58,976 bases of DNA from JAGLWP01 sp964406515 (GCA_964406515.1 CAYORV010000003.1:1-58976), one strand, 5' to 3'. Positions 18,001 to 25,233 are shown, counted from the stretch's first letter. The notes: generated from the sequence alone by a model not told the origin. Made by a program: numbers and translations.

Positions 18001-18934
18001 CCTCATCTTCATTACACTTAATCCTAATTTCTTGCACAAGTCCTTTTTTCTCTAACCTAATAACTTCGCACTTGTTATCCAAAAACTTCTCATTTTTTGC
18101 AACTTCATAAATATTAGCATTAACTTTTATCAAGGCTCTTGAATCAGAAGCCTCTAAACTATTTAGTTTTAATCTCAAACTTGCTAAACAATCAAATCCA
18201 GGAAGATATATTTCTCCAGAAGTTTCTCCCTTATCCAATGAAACACTTTGAAGCTTATCATCTCCTGAATAAATTGAGATTACTGCACTATCTTGTCCCA
18301 CATCATCAGCTTTCAAGTATCCCTTATTATTCCAAAAACCATACTGGTATTTCTTTTTTTCCCAGTCAGAATCTTCTAATTCCGGCAAGTAAAAATTTGC
18401 TCTGCCAATTCCAAATGCATTCTTAACATCATATCTAATTCTTGCAGTAAGATTTCCTGAAACAAAATCCGGCATTGCCGAAGCATTTGCTTGTTTTTTC
18501 AAAACTATAACAACATAACCAATATTATTTAGGATAGGATTATTCAAAGCCCCCTTAACACCCAATGCAGCTTGTGCAGGATGAAAAGCGATTCCTTCTA
18601 CTTCTGGAGGATACTCTCCTGAAAAAGAAATGCTCTCAATTGCTTCAACATCTACCAAGGGATTAATCTTTGTCGCTCCTAACCTACAAAAAACAGGAAC
18701 ATTTTGTTCTTCAAGTAAATCAGTTCTTACAACCGCAGGAGTACATCCAAAAGGAGCAATCTGAATTATAAAATCCTGTCCTTGTTCACATGTTGCGCCA
18801 CCAAACTCTTCAGTTCTATCACTCATATATTGCACATACGCAGGAGTAGAACGCATAGCCGATGATGCAAAAGACAAAGTCAAAACTAAAAATATGAAAA
18901 CCATTCCAATTTTTAAAATTCTATCTTGCTTCAT
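12011..18934 (-). CDS. Giant secreted cysteine-containing protein with C-terminal NlpC/P60-like domain
   Basis: 2307 residues. Signal peptide or anchor at 1-26 (IGMVFIFLVLTLSFASSA). The long extracellular body has scattered cysteines. A conserved-looking block in the middle contains CDPVICPSSRCDLGG and a hydrophobic region with ICEFFWRQ. About 1735-1925 hold two diverged repeats (YWSPDEENW and EWSPDKVDW) with Glu-rich linkers; about 1929-2060 form an alpha/beta domain (KIIVIGGSWPN). Residues about 2070-2225 resemble NlpC/P60-CHAP peptidases: Cys2106 in NVCSRFV, LEKGDVVVF and His2174 in TQHTAIF. It overlaps the 611-residue gene by 4 nt. Substrate unknown; a wall-cleaving or host-interaction role is inference. 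Confidence 0.85.
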   Translation of the reverse strand: MKQDRILKIGMVFIFLVLTLSFASSAMRSTPAYVQYMSDRTEEFGGATCEQGQDFIIQIAPFGCTPAVVRTDLLEEQNVPVFCRLGATKINPLVDVEAIESISFSGEYPPEVEGIAFHPAQAALGVKGALNNPILNNIGYVVIVLKKQANASAMPDFVSGNLTARIRYDVKNAFGIGRANFYLPELEDSDWEKKKYQYGFWNNKGYLKADDVGQDSAVISIYSGDDKLQSVSLDKGETSGEIYLPGFDCLASLRLKLNSLEASDSRALIKVNANIYEVAKNEKFLDNKCEVIRLEKKGLVQEIRIKCNEDEGVERMDFTISPKVNLSIGGVEKEVGLGDHIYKTADGLRSVYVGYIGTKNDAKDVNGLFVFLVSMSEHMDRLTEGDLNYYNIVVGELLYNDFKGGLVSVAADGVKGIAGVLDIVAKSVKDNEFYNMINYRKEEIVRHSFIDVSGEKAILNGFTEPIDSIVIEGISEYQDAVDDYETVIDSFSGESHVDLNDRTFGEEALYKKIVLAWDGEQKRTVLELCDEFKFLYPNSEKNIEEYCDNEYLLSNQEIATNYVTINGETKKIVFDGIYEPSFEDYGAEILVQDSEGTDSYEARKNKLIYINDKTDTIQLISLEQDSAKIEINAGRKEKTLILGKDVSKSYGGYTFTLSDVNLKKTAKVSVIPGIEDSGTEASFGFRVDIEKRAFKLPPEKIKERIENLDSQIGKWQNFSEGVGKTVEVLQKACVVTGAGLVFKNFMANAGGTGIARGHIMRGSGGWYEKCTDISSETGVSIDKCLLDNADTIDNDVTKLSELIVEQNKQMKELEKGITETDLFGTSTVNTDEFMKKYSTQVINYWDDSFPDSFADPDGNEEAITKDDMLTILNYSGWKNRYYSQEQLREIELWAKVLKDDSASSEAQSLAERELYSILFDVRENAGDYVERSNIAGDFNINAKDIGLYETKDTKRIAYKGLTYEDIKEKTKIMKYSVLDSSVELEPDTPVQLMQYQGEIYIIVLDDSFGENIPIKRLERYSGLSPASLTLVPTDELMIYDSDGNLVENPGKYVSGLKDIYFQKYDSSSYENEYKNAELRYYETEPYKGRPAIVPFDLKHGWYAATKQTLPVGGNIRAFDDSGAVSSFWLCNVGENGLEEGIGVDDCGMVNRRTGPFDQFEGLDEDDAEDLVNDAFRAIEQASRAYGSGLSGNVKILGETVSVGAPAVDIPGMECQDFMSPKDCNLLFNVCDPVICPSSRCDLGGAYPVRDVVQSGIIGSLVLCLPNMQEGIAMPVCLTGVKAGIDGWLSVKTSYRDCLQNSLDTGEMIGICDEIHSIYICEFFWRQALPLVDLAIPSLIGRLFGQGSRGGGEYLTVADAWADAKGSVNYFTQYYGANSFKAFKSRSTEEVGGELCKLSVSGVYPKGADLLDTLSEPDSPAQFHGRFDEIPFSSVTVPPTSHYKVFYHIFAGKNSGSYYQVYLKGIPGSSYYQDTSSTLMIASGYVGVGEYATETRDLTEASGYQQLCINVNGQEECGFKEVSTSFVVDYVSDLYVASQVTDADIKTETECISGMIFDDANYGIIRTCATGNPGIGSDSYAGTESSRWKQVGYCDSENIGCWLDTENIRDIIEGVEIEGNVLEEVAEDYLDLLRNEGNYISEAEFNSKVEEISNEGDSFKQLVLIEEIFDKVFLNKEKAYMFLLRGNAYADIARRSIKEEMEKLKTAGEGEEEEDKEGEEEDKIEEFDFPIFEYKDGNVLVSNLHYAYSAGWYWSPDEENWMKVSTIVVSGGRYDEDEPTKDNGELIQKLDGKSYAQGLEILIDTVVRESEEGGFGKFNGKLYADNAEMNSKKEFTFRYRKTELPTTLFYFRFQNNKWEWSPDKVDWITVPRIIASGNFHGEPIKLIESLEGKDFYEGAQILFSLETGEEEVEEKEEEEYISLGETVVVHYSASRGNDNDLPAAELIKEALEEKGYDVTLVITDEPTGSRSGEWEDVQGYDKIIVIGGSWPNKLNYDYCNDYGKGFCSGREGGEIIFIHPGEIKGVPTYFIAGYRDTGEDTLASVEDFIENHVEEEFPTSESGSSSSSDSASPTGKRIWEIAKNYADEGYNEYRINEKGRKEKSNVCSRFVTRVLIGAGISTPGLELEDTACALDAIDNLIVLFDGTTDFVEVDASKLEKGDVVVFGQNCEKTQHTAIFSHYNTDRTRVYAYGDPYERSKVKLENYEIMLDEWYVYRAFRYAPEGTSDEIEEREKWIVDFAIKETNILLQIEGRRSGGKYSENMVFINELLFDGILTKEECRDFRGLGQVFGANNMKWLKELLKKKII

Positions 18935-20766
18935 CTAAAAGTCACCTCCAAATCTTGGTTCTCAAATAAGAAATAATTATTTTGAAGTTCTTCGATTGTT
19001 TTCGGAACAGCTAAACTATCTGCTTCTATTTCAATAATATTAGAATTTTGCAACTCAGATTCTAAAATATAATACTCTTGCTTTCCCCCTCCTGCAAGAA
19101 CATTAGATATCACCTGCGAAGGAATTTCAATATCAACACATTGTTCTTCAGTCATACCAAAAAGCCCTCCGATACCAGACCGAGAAACTTCAATACATTC
19201 TTCATGAACTATTTTTGATAATTGTATTGATGAGTCCTTGAAAACATAAACTTGAATCTCATATTGTGCTTCTGTTAATTTTACACTATTCTGTTCAGGA
19301 TAAACAATAGTTTCTGTATTATCCTCTGAGATGAAATAAATTATTGCCTCATCTCCATAATTAACTCCATCTAATTTTAATTTAATTTCCCTTTCATAAA
19401 GTTTATCCAAAATAATATCTGCACTTCCGGCTTGCGTTGTAGAAAGAACCTTCTTAGCATCTCTGAATCCTTCTGCTTTTGCAAGAACATAACCATTAAC
19501 ACACTGAGGAAAATCTGAATTTAATGATCCTCCAGAAGTAGTCCCAATATTACACTTCTCTCCAAAACATTCATAGGATATTTGTGCTTCAATTGGATTT
19601 AAAGAACCATCATAAGTTTTAACTTCAATAGGTGTATTCTTGTATTTGCATAATTCAACTTCCACATTAGAGGAAGTTGCGCCTAAAGCTTCTCTAGGTT
19701 TATTTCCTTGGATAACAACTGCAAGAGGGAATTGAAAAGTTTCACTTCCACTTGAGACTTGGACTAAAACAGGATACTTCACATTATAAACAAAGTGATA
19801 AGGAACATAACAAAATCCTAAAATTCCCAATCCAGGTTGATTTCCTACAGGATTAGCTAAAAGCATTTCTCCCTCAGACGGAAGAACTTCAAAAGCACTT
19901 GACCAATCTTTAGAATTAATAAATCTAACATCTTCATTCACATTAACATCAACAACAAAATATTCATCATTTCTACCAAGAAAACTTGCTTCTGTTCTCA
20001 AAGCAAGAGTATTTGTTTCAATAGCATCTTCCAATGAATCAAAAATTTCATTAGCGTTCCAAGTTTGAGGAGAACAAGTAATTTCCACCCCGTCAACAGG
20101 AGCATAAAGTCTCAAAAAATCAATAGCATAATCTTCCAAGAACAAATCTCTTTGCTCCTTATCATAAACTTCTCTTGCTGAAGCATAAAGCGCCCCTAAT
20201 TTTGATTTAATAGATACCCTATGACTTTTAATTATAGAACTCTTATCTTCTTTTTGAATACTCATTTTTAAATTCAATTTTACTTCAACATTATTATTCA
20301 TGATATTAATTGAAGCATCCGGTTCTTCAAATTCTATTTCAAAACCTTCATCATAATAATCATCAAAATTACAATTCCTAATTCTTTCTTCTATAAACTC
20401 TTGAAGTTGCGTCTCCATTTCTGTTTTAGAAGGAACTTGTTCTTTTTCTATATTATTTCCTGAAACATAATACCAATAAGGAATGGGATTTCCTAAAAAA
20501 TTAAGTTGAGACGAAAAAGGCATCTGAGCAGAACCAGGTTCAAAGTCAGGTAATTCAATATATCCTCCTTGACTTTCCAAAACATCAATTCCAATTTCTG
20601 TATCTTCTTCCAAACAAGTCAAAAAAGTATTATAAACTGGTTCAATACTTGCAGGAAGTCCGCCAATTCTAATCTGATCTCTAAGCAAAAAGAAACCCGC
20701 AACTCCAGCAACCAAAACTATCGCAATAATAATAAAAATAGTCACTTGACCTTTTTTACTTCTCAT
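18931..20766 (-). CDS. Large pilin-like membrane-anchored extracellular protein
   Basis: 611 residues. The N-terminus has a class III (type IV pilin) signal: basic RSKKG followed by QVTIFIIIAIVLVAGVAGFF, so processing by the prepilin peptidase encoded at 50.9 kb is plausible. The rest is a long beta-rich extracellular region with paired cysteines (for example ECFGEKC near 405 and EECIEV later). It is the middle gene of a three-gene operon, with 4-nt ATGA overlaps on both sides, implying tight stoichiometry with the 2307-residue protein, which it may anchor or assemble. No named family recognised. Confidence 0.82.
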   Translation of the reverse strand: MRSKKGQVTIFIIIAIVLVAGVAGFFLLRDQIRIGGLPASIEPVYNTFLTCLEEDTEIGIDVLESQGGYIELPDFEPGSAQMPFSSQLNFLGNPIPYWYYVSGNNIEKEQVPSKTEMETQLQEFIEERIRNCNFDDYYDEGFEIEFEEPDASINIMNNNVEVKLNLKMSIQKEDKSSIIKSHRVSIKSKLGALYASAREVYDKEQRDLFLEDYAIDFLRLYAPVDGVEITCSPQTWNANEIFDSLEDAIETNTLALRTEASFLGRNDEYFVVDVNVNEDVRFINSKDWSSAFEVLPSEGEMLLANPVGNQPGLGILGFCYVPYHFVYNVKYPVLVQVSSGSETFQFPLAVVIQGNKPREALGATSSNVEVELCKYKNTPIEVKTYDGSLNPIEAQISYECFGEKCNIGTTSGGSLNSDFPQCVNGYVLAKAEGFRDAKKVLSTTQAGSADIILDKLYEREIKLKLDGVNYGDEAIIYFISEDNTETIVYPEQNSVKLTEAQYEIQVYVFKDSSIQLSKIVHEECIEVSRSGIGGLFGMTEEQCVDIEIPSQVISNVLAGGGKQEYYILESELQNSNIIEIEADSLAVPKTIEELQNNYFLFENQDLEVTFR

Positions 20767-20897
20767 TCTTTTTCTACCTCCAAACCAAGTTTTTTTCTTA
20801 TTAAATTTAAAATTTCTGTATTAATATCTTTGTTAATAATTTCTTTAAATTTAGTCCAAAGTTTCTCATCCTCTATAAGAAGCAAATATTTTTTCAT
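20763..20897 (-). CDS. Small ORF, 44 residues, first gene of the giant-protein operon
   Basis: Encodes MKKYLLLIEDEKLWTKFK and a charged helical remainder ending GLEVEKE. Its TGA overlaps the ATG of the 611-residue gene (ATGA, 20763-20766), the same arrangement as the next junction, which supports translation. An ATTTAAATATT box (20926-20936) lies upstream. It has no signal sequence, so it may be a cytoplasmic regulator or a translation-coupling leader. No family recognised. Confidence 0.6.
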   Translation of the reverse strand: MKKYLLLIEDEKLWTKFKEIINKDINTEILNLIRKKLGLEVEKE

Positions 20898-20947
20898 ATA
20901 AGTTCAATACCATAAGAAAATTCCAATATTTAAATGTTTCTTAATTA

Positions 20948-20968
20948 TTAACTTACTTAGTAAGTTAA
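20948..20968. promoter_or_regulatory. Perfect palindrome upstream of the giant-protein operon
   Basis: TTAACTTACT-T-AGTAAGTTAA, 10-bp arms around one base, with a further half-site (AAGTTAGT) just beside it at about 20972. It lies immediately upstream of the TATA box of the 44/611/2307-residue operon, a position typical for an archaeal activator or repressor site. Confidence 0.5.
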
Positions 20969-21022
20969 TAAGTTAGTAGAAGTTTTCTAAAATTAAATTA
21001 TTATAAAGATTTCCATACAAAA

Positions 21023-21226
21023 TCAGAATTCTCTTTTTTCTCTTTTTCCTTTCTTTATCAAATGAGTCAGACCTGAAAAAATAATTAAAACTCCTCCAAC
21101 AAAAAAGATCCATTTATTGATTTCAAGCACAAATTTTGGTAGAGTTACAAAAGAAAAAGCAAAATTAATGAAATACAATCCCAATGCCACATAAATCAAA
21201 AACCCGATTGTTCCCCACTTTTTCAT
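21023..21226 (-). CDS. Small membrane protein, two transmembrane segments
   Basis: 67 residues: segments at about 6-27 (IGFLIYVALGLYFINFAF) and 38-58 (WIFFVGGVLIIFSGLTHLI), then a basic tail KKGKREKREF. Its ATG follows ATATTTAAATAG-type sequence. No family recognised. Confidence 0.65.
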   Translation of the reverse strand: MKKWGTIGFLIYVALGLYFINFAFSFVTLPKFVLEINKWIFFVGGVLIIFSGLTHLIKKGKREKREF

Positions 21227-21280
21227 AAACCCAATTAGGATATAAACTATTTAAATATTTCTTCAGGCCATTCAACTTCC

Positions 21281-21325
21281 TGTTGGGATGCTGGAGGTGT
21301 GAGGAACCCGCAGGAGGTTCTCAAT
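21281..21325 (+). other. GC-richer intergenic hairpin
   Basis: GAGGAACC-CGCAG-GAGGTTCTC (about 21300-21321) can form a stem. It is richer in G and C than its surroundings and loosely recalls the family B hairpin (GGAACC/GGTTCC). It lies between the 67-residue gene and the L44e promoter. Confidence 0.35.
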
Positions 21326-21362
21326 TAATTAACTTTAAAAACCCAACTCCTCTTTTTCCATT

Positions 21363-21674
21363 ATGAAAATTCCCAAAGTTACAAACAGATATTGTCCGTA
21401 TTGTAAGAAAAGAACAGAACAAAAGATTAAAATAGTTGGTACAGGTTTTCAAAGAGGAACCTTAACAAGAGGTTCAAAATCACGAGCGAAATTAAGGGGC
21501 CTTGGAAGAGGAATTGGAAACAAGGGAAAATGGGGCTCAAAACCAGCACAATCTAAATTCAAAAGAAAAAGTAAAACAACCAAAAAAACAAACATAATGT
21601 ATACTTGTCAAGAATGTAAAAAATCAAAGTATCAGAAAAAAGGTCAAAGGGCCGGGAAGGTTTTACAAGAATGA
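21363..21674 (+). CDS. rpl44e: Large-subunit ribosomal protein L44e
   Basis: 103 residues. Zinc ligands CPYC near 11-14 and CQEC near 82-85; the RGSKSRAKLRGLGRGIGNKG loop is typical. A TAACTTTAAAAACC box about 27 nt before the ATG predicts a leaderless transcript. The usual partner S27e does not follow; S3Ae does, after 64 nt. Confidence 0.95.
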   Translation: MKIPKVTNRYCPYCKKRTEQKIKIVGTGFQRGTLTRGSKSRAKLRGLGRGIGNKGKWGSKPAQSKFKRKSKTTKKTNIMYTCQECKKSKYQKKGQRAGKVLQE

Positions 21675-21721
21675 TAATCAGACGTGACCCAATTTCAGAG
21701 GAAAGTTTAATAAAGAAAACT

Positions 21722-21728
21722 AGGAGGT
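21722..21728 (+). promoter_or_regulatory. Shine-Dalgarno sequence of S3Ae
   Basis: AGGAGGT ends 10 nt before the S3Ae ATG, as expected for an internal gene of a polycistronic message. It stands out because first genes here mostly lack such a site. Confidence 0.7.
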
Positions 21729-21738
21729 TATCTTTATA

Positions 21739-22275
21739 ATGGCACAAGCAAAAAGAAAAAAAAGATTTTTTGATGTAAAGATTCCAACAATTGGAAAAAC
21801 AACACAATTACAAGCATATGAAATTAAAGACCTAGAAGGAAGATTTGTAAAATATGATTTAACAAGATTTCTAAAAGGAAAAAGCATGTTACTAACTTCA
21901 GAAGTAAAAATAGAGAATGATGAAGCATCAACTTCTCCAAGAAAAATAATGTTAATGTCTTACTTTCTCAAAAGAATGGTAAGGAAAGGAACAAACTATG
22001 TTGAAGATTCATTTTCTGCTCCTTGTGAAAATGCTCAGATAAGAATAAAACCATTTCTTGTAACAAGAAGAAAAGTTTCAAGGGCCGTAAGAAAAGCACT
22101 AAGGGAAAAGGCAAGAGAAGAACTTACAAATTATATTAAAGATAAACCTTTCGAACATTTGTTTGATGAGATAATAAAAAATCAATTGCAACGACAATTG
22201 AGCATAAAGCTCAAAAAAATATACCCTCTTTCTCTTTGTGAAATACGAGTTCTACAAGTAGAAAATAAAAAGTAA
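21739..22275 (+). CDS. rps3ae: Small-subunit ribosomal protein S3Ae (S1e)
   Basis: 178 residues. Family features: basic start AQAKRKKRFFDVKIP, an internal SYFLKRMVRKGTNYVEDSF block and IKPFLVTRRKVSRAVRKALREKA. Slightly shorter than many homologues because the C-terminal tail is minimal. It is co-oriented with L44e. The TAA stop overlaps the last base of the convergent tRNA-Thr gene. Confidence 0.95.
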   Translation: MAQAKRKKRFFDVKIPTIGKTTQLQAYEIKDLEGRFVKYDLTRFLKGKSMLLTSEVKIENDEASTSPRKIMLMSYFLKRMVRKGTNYVEDSFSAPCENAQIRIKPFLVTRRKVSRAVRKALREKAREELTNYIKDKPFEHLFDEIIKNQLQRQLSIKLKKIYPLSLCEIRVLQVENKK

Positions 22276-22346
22276 GCCTGCGGAGAGATTCGAACTCCCG
22301 ACCCTTTGCTTACAAGGCAAACGCTCTACCACTGAGCTACACAGGC
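22275..22346 (-). tRNA. tRNA-Thr (TGT)
   Basis: 72 nt. Acceptor GCCTGTG/CGCAGGC; D stem GCTC/GAGC; anticodon stem TTTGC/GCAAA with loop CTTGTAA (anticodon TGT); T arm GGGAG-TTCGAAT-CTCTC; U73. Its 3' base overlaps the S3Ae stop codon on the other strand. A copy of its 5' end lies upstream, behind an insert. Confidence 0.95.
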
Positions 22347-22452
22347 ATTTATGCATTGTGTAACGATTAATCGCTTTAAAGCGATTCCTTCCCAAAAGGG
22401 AGGGGTTACTGTAAGGGGAACCGTAGGTGCCCCTCATGAGCTACACAGGCAT
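22333..22452 (-). repeat. 16-nt copy of the tRNA-Thr 5' end separated by a family B insert
   Basis: TGAGCTACACAGGCAT (plus strand) is present at 22333-22348 (real tRNA 5' end) and 22437-22452. The 88-nt insert includes a hairpin CGCTTTAAAGCG (22369-22380) and a family B unit at 22394-22436 that aligns with the Arg insert (AGGRGGTTnACTGTnAGG and GAACC blocks, then CAT at the junction). Confidence 0.9.
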
Positions 22453-22469
22453 AATATCAATTAACCAAA

Positions 22470-22481
22470 CTATATTAAAAA
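22470..22481 (-). promoter_or_regulatory. TATA box placed for the tRNA-Thr 5' fragment
   Basis: TTTTTAATATAG on the minus strand is centred about 25 nt before 22450, the first base of the 5' fragment, and about 129 nt before the intact tRNA. Confidence 0.55.
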
Positions 22482-22514
22482 GATTTCTATTGGACAAAAA
22501 CCTTAAATACTATC

Positions 22515-22566
22515 TATTGCTTTACAATATTGTATTTAATATTATAATCAGTATTGATTTACAATA
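22515..22566 (+). promoter_or_regulatory. Paired operator-like repeats before the HTH/surface protein operon
   Basis: TATTGCTTTACAATA (22515-22529) and TATTGATTTACAATA (22552-22566) are direct repeats 37 nt apart; each is itself an inverted repeat (TATTG/CAATA). The second ends 2 nt before the HTH ATG; a CCTTAAATAC box precedes the first. Good candidates for autoregulation by the adjacent HTH protein. Confidence 0.6.
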
Positions 22567-22568
22567 GA

Positions 22569-22766
22569 ATGGATAAAAATAGAACAATAATTATAAAAGA
22601 GTTAAAGAAAAATCCAAATGGATTCACAATTTCCGAATTATCTAAAAAATTAAACCTATCTCGACAAACAATCGCTAATTGTTTTGCATTTCTCGAAGGA
22701 GCTCAAAAAGTTAAAATAAGAAAAGTGGGTATGGCAAAAATATATTTCTGGGAGGATAAACAATGA
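22569..22766 (+). CDS. Small winged-helix transcriptional regulator
   Basis: 65 residues from the ATG at 22569. A single HTH: ELKKNPNGFTISELSKKL then NLSRQTIANCFAFLEGA, followed by a wing (VKIRKVGMAKIYFW). It resembles compact ArsR/MarR-like archaeal regulators. Its stop overlaps the surface-protein ATG by 4 nt (ATGA), so it probably controls its own operon through the repeats just upstream. Confidence 0.85.
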   Translation: MDKNRTIIIKELKKNPNGFTISELSKKLNLSRQTIANCFAFLEGAQKVKIRKVGMAKIYFWEDKQ

Positions 22767-25231
22767 GAAAACTATTAACAATTATCTTACTAAGTATATT
22801 CCTCATTAGTTTTGTTTCTGCAGTTTGCACAGTTACTTTGGATAAAGAAATTTATAATTCTCAAGCAACAGTTACAGCAACTATGCTTTGCGATAATAAA
22901 AACGAAGATAATGATGCTTATACTCTTAATTGGACTAATTCTTCTAGATATGTTTTAGAAACAGATACAGGGTTTGCACCCAAACATGATAATGCCTTTT
23001 TTGATACTTATACTTTACCAGCAAATTATAATGATACTTATGGAGATTATATTAATGCAACTTTAAATGGAGTTCCATCCCCAGGAGATTTAGAAGGAAC
23101 AGATTTTGCTAATGTTACTGGAGATAATGCTTATAGTTTAATAATAAATCATACTCATTTTTCGCCGTTTGCTTTTATCGGAAATTTATTCTCACTTAAT
23201 TATAATGTTAAAGATGTAAATGGGAAATTAGTCAGTAATGCAAAATGTTTTACTTTTGGGACAGATGAATCTAATTCACCATTGGCGACTTGTGGCGAAA
23301 GTGTTTCTCTTAATGGTAGGGGAGTTTGTTCAGATGTTTTAGCTAATATTTTTGATGAAGGAGAACAATATATTGTAAGAACAAGATGTAGCTGTGGAAC
23401 AGGAGATAATGCTTGTTTTGATGAAGATGGAAATAGTGTTAATTTAAGTACGGGTTCAACAACCACTCCTTTTACTACAAATACTTGGTTGACTGTCAAT
23501 ACCGTTACAGATAAAAGTAATTATTTTATGAAAAATGAAATTATTATATGCGCCAATATTACAAATGTAGATAAAACTTATAGAATTCCGTTACATATAA
23601 ATCATCAAATAAGGTGTAGTGCTGGAGCAGATAATTATGGAGATTTGGATAGAACTTTAATAATTTCAGATGGTGAAGAACATGATGTAAGAGGGATAGA
23701 TAATGGGACAACACAGATGCAATGTAAAAGATTTCAAATCCCCGAATCAAGATATTTACAAGGAAAATCTTCAGAGTGTTATGCCTCTACAACTGTATTT
23801 GTTATTGGGAAGGAACATCAGGAAATTATGAATTATGCTACATCTTCTCCTGTTTTTAATATTACTTCTGATGAATTAAATATCAATCCAGATTGGCAAA
23901 GAACATCGGATTATAATTGGAATACAATAGTTAATCTATCAACTAATAATTATGGAGATTTTAATGGCATTGGAACTGGAAATATTGATTTAAAATTAAA
24001 TATGATACCAAATTCAATTGATACAACAGACCAATATGGAACAAAATCAATTCAAATTGAAGATTTTATAATGACTCAATATATTAAAAATATAATTGCT
24101 AAAAATTCATCTGGAGAGAATATAAGTTATAATTTTGAAATGTTGGACGATGGAAGTATTGAAATAGAATTAATAAACGTTGATATTTCTTCAACCGGGT
24201 GGTTTAATGTTACCTTAGAATTTAATCAATTTTTAGAAAGGCAAGCAGATGCGTTAGAAGGGATAGAAAACAAAACAGGAACATTTCACTTAGATATTGA
24301 TTGTCCTTCTTCTGGAACTATCGGAAGTGACATGAATTGTATAATTACTGCTTATCTAGAAGACCCACAAGCTGTTCAAAAAGAAGTTGATTTTACTTGT
24401 TATATTTCAGATGGAACATATCAATATAGCTCTCTAAATTTCAATCAAATGATTACAAAAAGTGTTGTTTCATTATCACGAACATTTGCAATCCCCTCCA
24501 CATTTACAGATGGAACTTCTTATGTGTTACAATGTCATGCAGATTATTACAATTTAGGAAGCAGAAGAGACAGTTTCTATGATACTTTTACTGCTTCAAC
24601 CTCTCCTCCAGGAGGGGGAGGTCCTTCAGGAGGATCAGGGATCACAGGAGGAGTAGTGGATGAAGAAGACGAAGATGACAAAGAGGGAATTCTGAAAAAA
24701 ATTGAAGACATAATCAAAAAAATAAATCCTTTCAACCCAGAAACAAATCCTTTAGTCCTAATAATAGAAGGTGGCATTTTATTTTTAATTATTGGATTCT
24801 TAATTCTTTGTATCCTAAGAAAAAGAAAACAGCCTCCTCGCCAAAGAACTGATATCAAGGAAACATTACAAAAAATATTCAAACCAATCTTTATCTTAGT
24901 GGGAATTTCAGCAATAATAGCTTTGATTGCATACCTCTACAAAAAGATAAAAAACATTTCAATAAATACGTCATTCATCCAAGATCCTCTAATCAGAGAC
25001 TTAATCTTAATAGGGGCAATTGTAGGATTTGCAATAATTCTTTTCAAATCATTACACATTCGTGGAGAGATTCAATTTGGAAGAGACCCTCATCGCCCAA
25101 GATTCAATCAAGATAAAACCACAAGCCGTCTGCAAAGAAAAATAAACCGCCATACTCTTAAACATGAACTACGAAGAAAAAAACATACAAAACACCCAGT
25201 AATAAGAAAAGTTAGAATAAAAAGAAAATAA
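22763..25231 (+). CDS. Secreted membrane-anchored surface protein, 822 residues
   Basis: Signal peptide about 1-20 (LLTIILLSIFLISFVSA). The ectodomain of about 600 residues has many NxS/T sequons and cysteine pairs. A Gly/Pro/Ser hinge (PPGGGGPSGGSG, about 613-625) and a short acidic run follow, then three hydrophobic segments between about 655 and 765 and a very basic cytoplasmic tail with HELRRKKHTKHP. No named domain recognised. Translation is coupled to the upstream HTH gene. Possibly an adhesin or S-layer-associated protein under its own regulator. Confidence 0.8.
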   Translation: MRKLLTIILLSIFLISFVSAVCTVTLDKEIYNSQATVTATMLCDNKNEDNDAYTLNWTNSSRYVLETDTGFAPKHDNAFFDTYTLPANYNDTYGDYINATLNGVPSPGDLEGTDFANVTGDNAYSLIINHTHFSPFAFIGNLFSLNYNVKDVNGKLVSNAKCFTFGTDESNSPLATCGESVSLNGRGVCSDVLANIFDEGEQYIVRTRCSCGTGDNACFDEDGNSVNLSTGSTTTPFTTNTWLTVNTVTDKSNYFMKNEIIICANITNVDKTYRIPLHINHQIRCSAGADNYGDLDRTLIISDGEEHDVRGIDNGTTQMQCKRFQIPESRYLQGKSSECYASTTVFVIGKEHQEIMNYATSSPVFNITSDELNINPDWQRTSDYNWNTIVNLSTNNYGDFNGIGTGNIDLKLNMIPNSIDTTDQYGTKSIQIEDFIMTQYIKNIIAKNSSGENISYNFEMLDDGSIEIELINVDISSTGWFNVTLEFNQFLERQADALEGIENKTGTFHLDIDCPSSGTIGSDMNCIITAYLEDPQAVQKEVDFTCYISDGTYQYSSLNFNQMITKSVVSLSRTFAIPSTFTDGTSYVLQCHADYYNLGSRRDSFYDTFTASTSPPGGGGPSGGSGITGGVVDEEDEDDKEGILKKIEDIIKKINPFNPETNPLVLIIEGGILFLIIGFLILCILRKRKQPPRQRTDIKETLQKIFKPIFILVGISAIIALIAYLYKKIKNISINTSFIQDPLIRDLILIGAIVGFAIILFKSLHIRGEIQFGRDPHRPRFNQDKTTSRLQRKINRHTLKHELRRKKHTKHPVIRKVRIKRK

Positions 25232-25233
25232 TT

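Noticed and set aside
21672..21740. 22-codon ORF between L44e and S3Ae (starts MIIRRDPISEESLIKKTRR)
   Set aside because: It overlaps the L44e stop (ATGA), but its end coincides with the S3Ae Shine-Dalgarno region; too short to call without conservation data.
23200..24882. Minus-strand open frames within the 822-residue surface gene
   Set aside because: Proline/serine-rich antisense reading of Gly/Asn codons; no start signals.
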